Shown here in pieces: positions 42,152 through 50,664 of a DNA stretch of 64,000 nucleotides. How positions within the stretch are numbered: position 1 is the stretch's first letter; each line of letters opens with the position of its first letter. The position numbers and the translations under genes are program-made. This stretch comes from Picosynechococcus sp. PCC 7117 (GTDB lineage Bacteria; Cyanobacteriota; Cyanobacteriia; Cyanobacteriales; MRBY01), in NCBI RefSeq assembly GCF_001693275.1, contig NZ_CP016477.1, forward strand, positions 2,976,001 to 3,040,000. Direction: 5' to 3'. The notes under the pieces are model-generated. The model ran no database searches. It was not told the origin of the DNA and saw nothing but the letters and a program-made list of their open reading frames with translations.

Positions 42152-43131
42152 TGAATTTTTTCCACGTGCCAACCGGTTTGGGCACCAATCTTACCCGCTT
42201 TGACAAACCGCCAATTGCCCCGCTCAAAGCTATTTTTCCCTTTTTTGGGACTGGGTTGAACGCCGATCAATTGGGCCACTTCGTCCGTCGAAATCATCCA
42301 ACCTGCCGTGGCGGCCTGTTCTAAAACGCTGAGATAAGCGAGGGGATTAGACGCTTGACGGGATTCCGAAAGGGCCGCTTCTACTCTGGCAAGCTTCTGG
42401 GCGATCGCCGCCATTTCTGTTCTCATGTCCCCTAGCTGATCACTTAAATTTTGCACGACCTCCTCTAGAGCAATTGTTGTCACCGTCGGGGTATCCGTTG
42501 GCAGAGGATCTGCTTTTTCTAAAACTTCTGGCCCTGCTATTGTCCCAGGCTGAGATGACGAAACAGTTGGCATAGGTTCAGGGGAAGTCGCTGATGGCGA
42601 ATCATCCCAAGGATCTGGGGCTAATTGATTTGCTTTTTGTAAGTTCGGCTGAAAATCGTGGGTTTGAATCCAGGTACGATTAACGGCAGTGGCCAAATCC
42701 TGGAGGTAAGCTGCCGTTTGGGATTTACCTTGGTCTTCAAACTGCCGGGCTACCTCCTGCATAAACTTCACCAAATCCGGGGTGATTAATTTTTGATTCG
42801 CCGCTAAAATCTGTTGCTCTTCTCCCCGACGACAATTTAAAAGCGCTTCGATCAATTGGGCATAGGCTTGGGTAGTGGCATCTGGTTGGGGCGCGACCGG
42901 ATTCGGTTGGGTGAGAATGTGATGTAATTTGCCCGCCCAGTTGTGGAGATAGCGAGCCCCATTCAGTTCACCTTCCGCCGCAAGGTAGTTAGCCACCTGT
43001 TCCATCACTTCAATAAATTGGGCATCCACCAACTGCTCGTTTTGCCGCAGGACAATCCACTCTTCACCCCGGCGGCAGTTTAAGAGTTTTTGTACCAAAT
43101 CAAGGTAAGCTTTCAGATTTTTCTGTTCCAT
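42148..43131 (-). CDS. Cyanobacterial protein with duplicated NCRRGEE helical repeat
   Basis: About 327 residues from the ATG at 43131 (the frame reaches back to 43170). Two homologous repeats of about 60 residues are visible: AYLDLVQKLLNCRRGEEWIV and AYAQLIEALLNCRRGEEQQI, each followed by a QLVD/KLITPDLVKFMQEVA-like helix pair. Similar single repeats occur in cyanobacterial TPR and CHAT proteins, from memory. A proline-rich linker, a coiled coil (LSDQLGDMRTEMAAIAQKLA) and a C-terminal segment LAYLSVLEQAATAGWMISTD, then EVAQLIGV, follow. No enzymatic motif is seen; a scaffold or adaptor role is a guess. Confidence 0.75.
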   Translation of the reverse strand: MEQKNLKAYLDLVQKLLNCRRGEEWIVLRQNEQLVDAQFIEVMEQVANYLAAEGELNGARYLHNWAGKLHHILTQPNPVAPQPDATTQAYAQLIEALLNCRRGEEQQILAANQKLITPDLVKFMQEVARQFEDQGKSQTAAYLQDLATAVNRTWIQTHDFQPNLQKANQLAPDPWDDSPSATSPEPMPTVSSSQPGTIAGPEVLEKADPLPTDTPTVTTIALEEVVQNLSDQLGDMRTEMAAIAQKLARVEAALSESRQASNPLAYLSVLEQAATAGWMISTDEVAQLIGVQPSPKKGKNSFERGNWRFVKAGKIGAQTGWHVEKIH

Positions 43132-43255
43132 GGGTAATGGACTCAAAAATAGAACCATATATCTACCCATTGTGTCCTATTTTGGTGACATTTTAGCCAA
43201 GTAATTAGGACTTCACAGAGCTAAACAAATCAAGGCAAAAAACTTCATAATTTTC

Positions 43256-43966
43256 CTAGGGATAAACTTGAGGATAGTTAATAGGTTCAATATAGTTACC
43301 ATCACATTCATCCTTGAGGAGAAACCGATTTAAGCTGAGATCTGTACCTGTAAATTGATAAAACCCCAAGCTACCGCAATCCCCTAAACCTCTGCCTTTC
43401 GTAAAAATACTAATGGTTTGGCTACTCGGATCATATTCTGAATACCCAGCTCTGGTTACTTCTGTTTCTTTAATCAATTGTTGATCCGTATCTTGGTAGA
43501 AATAAGTAATCGGTAGTGGCGTCAGATCGAATTGATCCTCGTCTCTTCGGTATAAAAAATAATTCTGGAGCAGTTGATAGGCCGTCGAGCCACAAACAAG
43601 GTGCACAAGATACTCATCTTCACCCACACGGTAAACATTAGAGGCCGCTTCTGTGAGCTCCGATTCAAATCTAAACTCTTGGCAAAGCCCCAATTCTTCC
43701 CGGTTTTCCAAAAGCTCCGGAATGATTGCTTGGCTGATATCAGGGGAGGAATAATTCTGATCTACTACTTCTACTTCCTTCGTATCGGCCCCTTGAGAAT
43801 TAACTAGGGGCAATGGTTCAGCGGGAACAGGAATTGGTTCTTCTGTCGGATCGGTAGGTGTTGTTCCGTCGGGTTCAGGGGCAGAAGGATTAGACTGATT
43901 TTGGCAACTGCTTAACCCCAAGCCAAGGCTGATCAGGGTACTAAAAGTAATAAATTTAAACCTCAT
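43256..43966 (-). CDS. Putative lipoprotein, unknown function
   Basis: 236 residues from the ATG at 43966, preceded by TGGAGG six bases upstream. The N-terminus RFKFITFSTLISLGLGLSSC is a lipoprotein signal with lipobox LSSC, followed by a Pro/Thr/Glu-rich linker (about 40 residues). The mature domain contains LVCGSTAYQLLQNYFLYRR and GLGDCGSLGFYQFTG, the latter a pattern seen in cyanobacterial DUF1176-like proteins, tentatively. It is probably anchored in the inner or outer membrane facing the periplasm. Confidence 0.8.
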   Translation of the reverse strand: MRFKFITFSTLISLGLGLSSCQNQSNPSAPEPDGTTPTDPTEEPIPVPAEPLPLVNSQGADTKEVEVVDQNYSSPDISQAIIPELLENREELGLCQEFRFESELTEAASNVYRVGEDEYLVHLVCGSTAYQLLQNYFLYRRDEDQFDLTPLPITYFYQDTDQQLIKETEVTRAGYSEYDPSSQTISIFTKGRGLGDCGSLGFYQFTGTDLSLNRFLLKDECDGNYIEPINYPQVYP

Positions 43967-44012
43967 ATATCTGACCTCCACGCACTAAATCATAAGAGAG
44001 TTAACCAGTTAA

Positions 44013-45092
44013 TTAAAGAGCCAGGGAAGAACTTAATTTCGCAAAAATCATCCGTCCCGCAGAGGTTTGTAAAGATGAAGTAACGGTTACAGCGACATCG
44101 GAACCCATAAATTGTTTCCCTTCCTCGACAACGACCATGGTGCCATCTTCGAGATAACCCACCCCTTGTTTTTCTTCCTTTCCTTGCTTAAGAATTTTTA
44201 CATCTAAATTATCTCCAGGGAGATAGATCGGACGAATCGCTTGGGCAAGGTCATTAATATTTAAAATCTCGACTTTTTGGAGATTAGCAACCTTTTGCAG
44301 ATTGTAATCATTGGTCAAAAGAATCCCATTAATTTCCTGGGCCAAATGCACTAATTTAGCGTCCACAGTGGCAATGTCATCGTAGTCTGCGGGGTTGACA
44401 GAAACCCGTTTGGGAAAACGATTTTGCATACTCTGGAGAATATCTAAGCCCCGACGACCCTTGGCGCGTTTCTGGTCGTTGCTAGCGTCGGCGAGTTGCT
44501 GTAATTCGTTGAGGACAAAAATTGGAATGAGGATTTGTCCTTCGATAAAACCTGTTTTAAGGAGTTCTTCTAGGCGACCGTCAATGATACAGCTTGTGTC
44601 GATGATCTTTGTCGGCGAAGGACGGAGGGTTCCTTCAGCAACGAGGAGAGTATCTAAACTATTGGGATTGATCAGCCGCAGAAAAGTGCGCCCGTGGACA
44701 TCGGCGAGGCTTACGCCAAGGTAGGCAAAGGTGATACTGCCGAGAATGGCAAAGGTAGGCTTAAGAAAACCAAACTCTGAAGGAATGGGCAACAGAAAAA
44801 TGGGAGCAAGCATTAAATTTGCCACCAAAAGCCCAATCACTAAACCCACAGCACGGGTGACGATAATTTCGATGGGGGTGCGCCGAAATTGTTGCTCGAA
44901 GCGGCGATAGGTACTCTGGGCGAGGAGACCGATGGAAAGGCCCAGGAGTGAGGCAAAACCGGCCCCCACCCACCGGAGGGCGTCAATGTTGGAGGCTTGG
45001 TCACGCACGGAGGCAGGGAGTAAATCAATGACATCAAATCCCACAAGGGCGATCGCCACCACAAAGATCAGAACAAGGAAAATATCGAACAT
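44013..45092 (-). CDS. Membrane-anchored PIN/TRAM domain protein (YacL-type)
   Basis: 359 residues. Up to four N-terminal membrane helices (LVLIFVVAIALVGFDVI and others) are followed by a PIN nuclease-like domain (IIDTSCIIDGRL, LDILQSMQNRF, DAKLVHLAQEINGILLTNDY) and a C-terminal TRAM domain (KQGKEEKQGVGYLEDGTMVV, then VEEGKQF). The acidic residues of the PIN site are present. Such proteins are widespread in Firmicutes and cyanobacteria and are presumed RNases; the substrate is unknown. Confidence 0.9.
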   Translation of the reverse strand: MFDIFLVLIFVVAIALVGFDVIDLLPASVRDQASNIDALRWVGAGFASLLGLSIGLLAQSTYRRFEQQFRRTPIEIIVTRAVGLVIGLLVANLMLAPIFLLPIPSEFGFLKPTFAILGSITFAYLGVSLADVHGRTFLRLINPNSLDTLLVAEGTLRPSPTKIIDTSCIIDGRLEELLKTGFIEGQILIPIFVLNELQQLADASNDQKRAKGRRGLDILQSMQNRFPKRVSVNPADYDDIATVDAKLVHLAQEINGILLTNDYNLQKVANLQKVEILNINDLAQAIRPIYLPGDNLDVKILKQGKEEKQGVGYLEDGTMVVVEEGKQFMGSDVAVTVTSSLQTSAGRMIFAKLSSSLAL

Positions 45093-45279
45093 AGGTCTTA
45101 CCCGGCTATAAGTCCCAGTTTTAGGGGGAATTTGGGGTTTAGGATAATGGAGAATAATGCCCTCATTATATCGGTGAGCCTTCTATTCCTTCGCGCCTCT
45201 GGGAATTAACAAAATTTGTTGATTTCTGCGCCAATTTTCCAGCTAAATGCTTCCTATTCCCCATTGAGACTGTTCTACC

Positions 45280-46470
45280 GTGGTTACCAGTGCCTACCTC
45301 CATCTCCCCTTCTGTTTACGCCGTTGTTTCTACTGTGATTTTCCGATTACGGTGACAGGGGAAAAACAAACTGCGGGGATTCGCACCCAGATGGAGGAAT
45401 ACGGGGCCTGGCTCTGTCGGGAAATCCGCGCAACACCGATCCTGGGGGGCGAGTTAAAGACGGTGTTCTTTGGGGGCGGCACACCCTCTTTATTTCCAGT
45501 AGATCTCTTGGAAAAAGTTTTAAGAACCCTTGATCAGCGATTTGGCATTGCCCAGTCAGCAGAAATTTCCCTTGAAATTGATCCAGGTACTTTTTCTTTA
45601 GAACAATTGATCCGGTACAAAAATATTGGTATTTCTCGCCTAAGCCTTGGGGTACAAGCTTTTCAGGATAATTTGCTAGCAAACTGTGGGCGATCGCACA
45701 GGGTAATAAATATATTTACTGCGTGTGATCACCTGGAGCGATCGCAGATCCCCTGGAGTTTGGATCTGATCTCCGGATTACCAGATCAGACCCGCGACGA
45801 TTGGCAAGCTTCCCTTGATCAGGCGATCGCCCTTAATCCCCACCACATTTCCTGCTATGACCTAGTGATCGAACCCCAAACCCCCTTTGGCAAACAATAC
45901 GAACCTGGTGAACGCCCCCTTCCTTCCGATGAAAATACCGCTGCCATGTATCGCCTCGCCAGTGAAACCCTCCGCAAAGCAGGCTATGACCACTACGAAA
46001 TCTCCAACTATGCCAAACCCGGCTACCAATGTCAGCACAATCGCGTCTATTGGGAAAATCGCCCCTACTATGGTTTCGGCATGGGGGCCGCCAGTTTTAC
46101 CCAAAATCAGCGCTTTTCTCGGCCCCGCACCCGCGCCGAATATTACGCCTGGGTTGAACAATACGAACAAAATAATGGTGTTTTAGACGTGGCGGTCTTA
46201 ACAAAAGGCGATCGCCTCCTTGAAACCTTGATGTTGGGTCTCCGTTTAACGGAAGGTTTGGATTTATCTCAACTGATCACAGAATTTGGCCAAAGTCGTG
46301 TGGATCAGATTCTAGAAATCCTAAAACCCGCTTTTCAGAAAGGCTGGGCTCTCCTTTCCCCCACAACGCCACCACGTCTTGCCCTAAGCGATCCAGAAGG
46401 ATTACTGTTCTCCAACACCATTCTCGCGGAACTTTTCCACCACCTCGACCCAGAAAACCCCGTAGAATAA
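45280..46470 (+). CDS. hemW: Radical SAM haem chaperone HemW
   Basis: 396 residues starting with GTG. The radical SAM cluster motif is LPFCLRRCFYCDFPIT (CxxxCxxC). FFGGGTPSLFP, EIDPGTFS, ISRLSLGVQAFQD, LDLISGLPDQT, YDHYEISNYAKPGYQC and YYGFGMGAASF follow, as in HemW rather than the anaerobic coproporphyrinogen oxidase HemN, whose extra N-terminal region is missing. HemW transfers haem to proteins; older annotations call it coproporphyrinogen III oxidase-like. Confidence 0.9.
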   Translation: MVTSAYLHLPFCLRRCFYCDFPITVTGEKQTAGIRTQMEEYGAWLCREIRATPILGGELKTVFFGGGTPSLFPVDLLEKVLRTLDQRFGIAQSAEISLEIDPGTFSLEQLIRYKNIGISRLSLGVQAFQDNLLANCGRSHRVINIFTACDHLERSQIPWSLDLISGLPDQTRDDWQASLDQAIALNPHHISCYDLVIEPQTPFGKQYEPGERPLPSDENTAAMYRLASETLRKAGYDHYEISNYAKPGYQCQHNRVYWENRPYYGFGMGAASFTQNQRFSRPRTRAEYYAWVEQYEQNNGVLDVAVLTKGDRLLETLMLGLRLTEGLDLSQLITEFGQSRVDQILEILKPAFQKGWALLSPTTPPRLALSDPEGLLFSNTILAELFHHLDPENPVE

Positions 46471-46500
46471 TCACGCCTTTCCCTTTCTCTTTCCCTACCC

Positions 46501-47439
46501 ATGATTGATCTTTCTCAGAAAAAAATCCTTGTCACTGGCGGCGCTGGCTTCCTCGGCCAACAAGTAATTCACCAATTGATCCAAGCCGGTGCTCAACCGG
46601 AAAATATTACCGTCCCCCGTTCTTCCAGTTGTGATCTACGTCGTCTCGAAGCCTGTCAGCAAGCAGTCCAAGGTCAGGATATCGTCATTCACCTGGCGGC
46701 CCACGTGGGGGGAATTGGCCTCAACCGGGAGAAACCCGCTGAACTTTTTTATGACAATTTAATGATGGGTACCCAGCTAATCCACAGTGCCTACGAAACG
46801 GGGGTCGAAAAATTTGTCTGTGTCGGGACGATTTGCGCTTACCCGAAATTTACCCCTGTACCTTTCAAAGAAGAGGATCTTTGGGCAGGCTATCCCGAAG
46901 AAACCAATGCCCCCTACGGCATCGCCAAAAAAGCGCTCCTCGTGCAACTAGAAGCCTACCGCCTGCAATATAGTTTCAATGGTATTTATCTACTCCCGGT
47001 AAACCTCTACGGCCCTGGGGATAACTTCAAACCGGAAAGTTCCCACGTGATCCCCGCTTTAATCCGTAAAGTCTACGAAGCGCAACGGGATGGTGTTAAA
47101 CAGCTCAAGGTTTGGGGAGATGGCAGCCCAACACGGGAATTTCTCCACGCAATGGATGCGGCCCAGGGCATCGTTTTAGCAACGCAAAAATATAATGAGG
47201 CAGCCCCCATCAATCTAGGAACCAATACAGAAATTTCTATTAAGGATTTGGTCGAGCTAATTTGTGAACTAATGGCCTTTGACGGAGAGATTATCTGGGA
47301 AACGGATAAACCCAATGGACAACCCCGCCGTTGCCTAGATACCCAGAAAGCCAAGGAGAAATTTGGTTTCGAGGCAGCGATTGGTTTACGGCAGGGTTTA
47401 CAGGAGACTATTGATTGGTATTGCCAGAACCCAGAATAA
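46501..47439 (+). CDS. GDP-L-fucose synthase-like NAD-dependent epimerase
   Basis: 312 residues of the extended short-chain dehydrogenase family. ILVTGGAGFLGQQVI is the nucleotide fold, and AAHVGGIGLNREKPAEL with NLMMGTQLIHSAYE and VCVGTICAYP match WcaG/Fcl. The catalytic YGIAKKA (YxxxK) is present. It would make GDP-L-fucose from GDP-4-keto-6-deoxymannose for surface polysaccharide. The partner GDP-mannose dehydratase (Gmd) is not adjacent. It starts 30 bases after hemW on the same strand and may be co-transcribed. Confidence 0.87.
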   Translation: MIDLSQKKILVTGGAGFLGQQVIHQLIQAGAQPENITVPRSSSCDLRRLEACQQAVQGQDIVIHLAAHVGGIGLNREKPAELFYDNLMMGTQLIHSAYETGVEKFVCVGTICAYPKFTPVPFKEEDLWAGYPEETNAPYGIAKKALLVQLEAYRLQYSFNGIYLLPVNLYGPGDNFKPESSHVIPALIRKVYEAQRDGVKQLKVWGDGSPTREFLHAMDAAQGIVLATQKYNEAAPINLGTNTEISIKDLVELICELMAFDGEIIWETDKPNGQPRRCLDTQKAKEKFGFEAAIGLRQGLQETIDWYCQNPE

Positions 47440-47460
47440 ATATTTCCCTTTGGGGAAAAT

Positions 47461-48363
47461 CTAGGAATTGGCCGCGTTTTGTAGATCGGTAACGGTGGGT
47501 TGTTTTAGCTTACTGGCTAATCCCATGCGCTCCAGGAGACGAATAAAAGAATAGGTAAAGTCCGGTAGGTATTTCACCTTACCTTTTTGAATTGTGATTC
47601 CGTGGCGTACCGACCAACCAAAGGCATGGTGCAGATTGTGCCAACCTTCTCCGAGGCCAAGGACGGCAACCCAACCATTGTTACGGCTGTGATCGGTGGT
47701 TTGGAAAGGGCGATCGCCCCATTTGTGACAAACGGAATTCACGAAAGCGACACCATGAAATAGGAGAGTGGTGCTGATAAAAAATGCGGCCAGATATTCC
47801 AGGCCGCCGACCCCATAGGACAATGCGCCTAGGGCAATGAGGGGCACAAAATGGAAGCGATCAATCAGTTTCAGGATTGGATCTCGCTCAATGTCAGCGG
47901 GCAATTTTTTCGGGAAGGTATTGGGAGAAATGAGCCAGCGGTAATGGGCCCACCAAAACCCCTCCTTAGAGCTGTGGGGATCACCGGGATGGTCACTAAA
48001 CCGATGGTGATCTTCGTGGTGAGCTTTCCACCAACTCGGCCCCATTTGCCCCGCCGAGGCAGTAATAAAACTGCCGATCCATTTCACCCAGGGGGAAGCT
48101 TGGTAGGCTTTGTGGGTCAGGAGACGGTGGTAGATGGCAGTGGTGCCGAGCATTCTCAGCCAGTACCAAAAGATAATCCAAAGGATAGCTCCCCAACTGA
48201 GACCTGTAAAAAAGGCGATCGCCATGCCGAGATGACAAAGGATAATCCAGACTGGGCCAGTGGCATAGCTGAGGAGCGTTAGTCGAGAATAGTTGCGGGG
48301 ACGGGGATTAGGTTGTGGTGGTGTAGAGGGAATCGGGTCAAGAACGTTGCTGTAATGCGTCAA
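47461..48363 (-). CDS. desC: Acyl-lipid delta-9 desaturase
   Basis: 300 residues with the three desaturase histidine boxes HRLLTHKAY, HHEDHHRFSD and GWHNLHHAFGW, and pairs of hydrophobic helices between them (VWIILCHLGMAIAFFTGLSW; AAFFISTTLLFHGVAFVN). It introduces the first double bond into acyl chains of membrane glycolipids, using ferredoxin. The ATG start is normal. The C-terminal part VRHGITIQKGKVKYLPDFTY is typical of cyanobacterial DesC. Confidence 0.93.
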   Translation of the reverse strand: MTHYSNVLDPIPSTPPQPNPRPRNYSRLTLLSYATGPVWIILCHLGMAIAFFTGLSWGAILWIIFWYWLRMLGTTAIYHRLLTHKAYQASPWVKWIGSFITASAGQMGPSWWKAHHEDHHRFSDHPGDPHSSKEGFWWAHYRWLISPNTFPKKLPADIERDPILKLIDRFHFVPLIALGALSYGVGGLEYLAAFFISTTLLFHGVAFVNSVCHKWGDRPFQTTDHSRNNGWVAVLGLGEGWHNLHHAFGWSVRHGITIQKGKVKYLPDFTYSFIRLLERMGLASKLKQPTVTDLQNAANS

Positions 48364-48455
48364 AATGCTTTCCTAACGAGTTGAGAATATCTTCTATGAA
48401 ACCGTGTTTTTACATAACTTTACAACTCGTAAGTCCCGAATCCCTTGCGGTCGGG

Positions 48456-49124
48456 TCAAATAAATTCGGAAATGTCTTCGTCACAGTCATCGGCTAAATA
48501 AGATAAGGAACGGAAGCGGAGGCCGACCAATTGTTCATAGAGGGGGTTGAGTTTGCACATTGGCGGAATATGGACAATTTTTTTGCCAAATAGCTTGATA
48601 TCCCGCTCAAAGGGGCATTGGGGCGGCACCATCTTACAGATGAAGCGGGCCACGCGGGGATCGTCAATGTCCATGCCATCGAGCCAGTTGCGGATTGGTT
48701 TAAGGGCATCAAGGTGAACTTCTGGTTGGGGGGTTTCGGTGGTGACAGTTTCGGGGTCGTAGAGGGTTTTTTCAAGGTTATGGAGGGCGCTGAGATCTAC
48801 CCCAAGGGCTTTCCCAAAGGCTTTGATTTGATCGGCTTCAACAATGGAGTAGACCCCATCGGCGATCGCCATCATCACCGCTGTCCGGAGAAAATTTTCG
48901 CGGATATTGAGATCTTCTCCGAGGTCAGCCGCCAACTCTTGGCCCGTAATCGGTTCTAAGTCCCCTAGGCTACTGTGGGGGGCGAGTTCGTCCTGGGTCA
49001 GTCGCGTAATGAGCTCTTGCTCTTCGGCATCAAAATGACCGTCGGCCCAGGCAATGGTCAGTAGTCCCCGTAACCAAGCCGTGATTTGGCGATCGCTGTA
49101 GACAGTTGTGCTCGCAGAACTCAT
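48456..49124 (-). CDS. TerB-like protein with Mo-dependent nitrogenase C-terminal-like domain
   Basis: About 222 residues from the ATG at 49124. The N-terminal half is TerB-like (LLTIAWADGHFDAEEQELIT, VMMAIADGVYSIVEADQI). The C-terminal 85 residues (LDALKPIRNWLDGMDIDDPR, ICKMVPPQCPFERDI, IPPMCKLNPLYEQLVGLRFR) match the family called Mo-nitro_C. The name comes from cyanobacterial annotations; no nitrogenase genes are in the window and no link to nitrogen fixation is shown. Conserved cysteines in this domain may bind a metal. Confidence 0.8.
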   Translation of the reverse strand: MSSASTTVYSDRQITAWLRGLLTIAWADGHFDAEEQELITRLTQDELAPHSSLGDLEPITGQELAADLGEDLNIRENFLRTAVMMAIADGVYSIVEADQIKAFGKALGVDLSALHNLEKTLYDPETVTTETPQPEVHLDALKPIRNWLDGMDIDDPRVARFICKMVPPQCPFERDIKLFGKKIVHIPPMCKLNPLYEQLVGLRFRSLSYLADDCDEDISEFI

Positions 49125-49343
49125 AGCTGTTTCAAAAATCTGTAACTCTTTCCCCATTGTAGGCAAGAAATCAAGAAGCCATAGAAAATACAGTGAAATT
49201 AATCCATGCCCCAAAAAGATTAAGATCTAATTATCAATTTTTCGGGCTGCTTTAACTAAATTAATGAGGTAAAATCGATGTTATTTATTGATTTTTAATA
49301 AGCTAATTTTCTAAACACTGTTTTGTGATTTACAGAATATTTT

Positions 49344-50462
49344 CTAAGTATTTGTTGGAGGTAGATCAAAACCAAAAGTAAAACAAAATTTAGCCCCTTG
49401 GTTAACCCGTGTTTCGGCCCAGATCTGTCCCCGATGCACTTCGATAATACGCCTAACAATTGCTAAGCCAACTCCTGTTCCTTCAAATTCAGATTGGGTG
49501 TGGAGTCGCTTAAATGGCAAAAAAATCTCTTCTAGATGTTCTGCGGTAAAACCAACACCATTATCTTCTAGGCAGTAAGTTTGAGAATCGATTTTATAAA
49601 ATTTTATTTGAGGATTTTTGACCTTGCTGGTGTATTTCCAGGCATTTTCAAATAGGTTTTCAAAGGCCATCTTAAGGAGCGGGCGATCGCCTAGGATAAT
49701 TACATCCGGTTCGATTTTAATTTCTATGGCTCGATCAGGGGTTTCACCTTGGAGATCCTGAATAATTTCTATGGCAATTTCACTTAAATTAATCCTCTCA
49801 AGGGTTAATTGCTTTTCTTTGATTTCTGCAAGGCGCATCAAGTCAGAAATGATATGATTCATTTCCTTAGCAGAATTCGCAATAATATCTAACGTCTCTA
49901 AGGTTTCTTCGTCAAAGGTATCAACATCACCTAAGAGCAAGTCACAAAACCCTAATAATTTCGTTAATGGCCGCCGTAAATCATGGGAAACCATATAGTT
50001 AAAGGATTTTAGATCTTGGTTGATCTGGGCTAACTGGTTATTTTTTTCTTCAAGCTCCTGGGCATTACGCAAAATCTTAAGTTGATTTTCAACGCGCACA
50101 AGCACCTCATACATATCAAAGGGCTTATTAATATAGTCAACACCCCCTAAGGAAAAAGCCTTCACCTTATCGAAAACATCATTTAAAGCACTGATGAAAA
50201 TAATGGGAATTTTGGCGGTGTCTGGATTAGCCTTTAGCCGTTGACAAACGCCATAACCATCTAAGATGGGCATTTTAATATCCAGCAGGATCAAATCAGG
50301 GGGATCCGCTGCCACTGCTTTGAGGGCTTGTTTGCCATTGATCACCTGTCGCACTTCGTGGCCCTTTTCAACCAAAATTTCTGAAAGAAGTTGTAGGTTT
50401 TCAGGAACATCATCAACAATTAAAATATCGCCTCGGTGCTGCAGATAAGAATCTTGAATCAT
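49344..50462 (-). CDS. Hybrid receiver-histidine kinase
   Basis: About 372 residues from the ATG at 50462: an N-terminal receiver domain (ILIVDDVPEN, acceptor in LILLDIKMPILDGYG, FISALND and YINKPFD), a short coiled coil, a HisKA domain (FNYMVSHDLRRPLTKLLGF) and an ATP-binding domain (FENLFENAWKYT, LEDNGVGF, GTGVGLAIVRRI). This is the arrangement of cyanobacterial receiver-first kinases of phosphorelays. No cognate regulator is adjacent. The AT-rich regions on both sides (49215-49343, 50463-50664) hold nothing I can support. Confidence 0.92.
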   Translation of the reverse strand: MIQDSYLQHRGDILIVDDVPENLQLLSEILVEKGHEVRQVINGKQALKAVAADPPDLILLDIKMPILDGYGVCQRLKANPDTAKIPIIFISALNDVFDKVKAFSLGGVDYINKPFDMYEVLVRVENQLKILRNAQELEEKNNQLAQINQDLKSFNYMVSHDLRRPLTKLLGFCDLLLGDVDTFDEETLETLDIIANSAKEMNHIISDLMRLAEIKEKQLTLERINLSEIAIEIIQDLQGETPDRAIEIKIEPDVIILGDRPLLKMAFENLFENAWKYTSKVKNPQIKFYKIDSQTYCLEDNGVGFTAEHLEEIFLPFKRLHTQSEFEGTGVGLAIVRRIIEVHRGQIWAETRVNQGAKFCFTFGFDLPPTNT

Positions 50463-50664
50463 AATGCTTAAGTTCACCACATTGGCTTTGGAATTACCCC
50501 TGACAGGATGGCATTGAAATGATGAGAATTACGCGCATTAAAACATTGGTTTGGCTTAAACCCTAGTTTTCTTTTATTATTCCATTAATTTTTTTAGAAA
50601 AATGTAAAGAGTTCAAAAAGTATGCCATCCGGCTTTCATGATGCTTATTCTGATGATACAAACG

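Noticed and set aside
48456-49124. 'Mo-dependent nitrogenase' domain as evidence of nitrogen fixation
   Set aside because: It is a name carried by a cyanobacterial domain family; no nif genes are present in the window.
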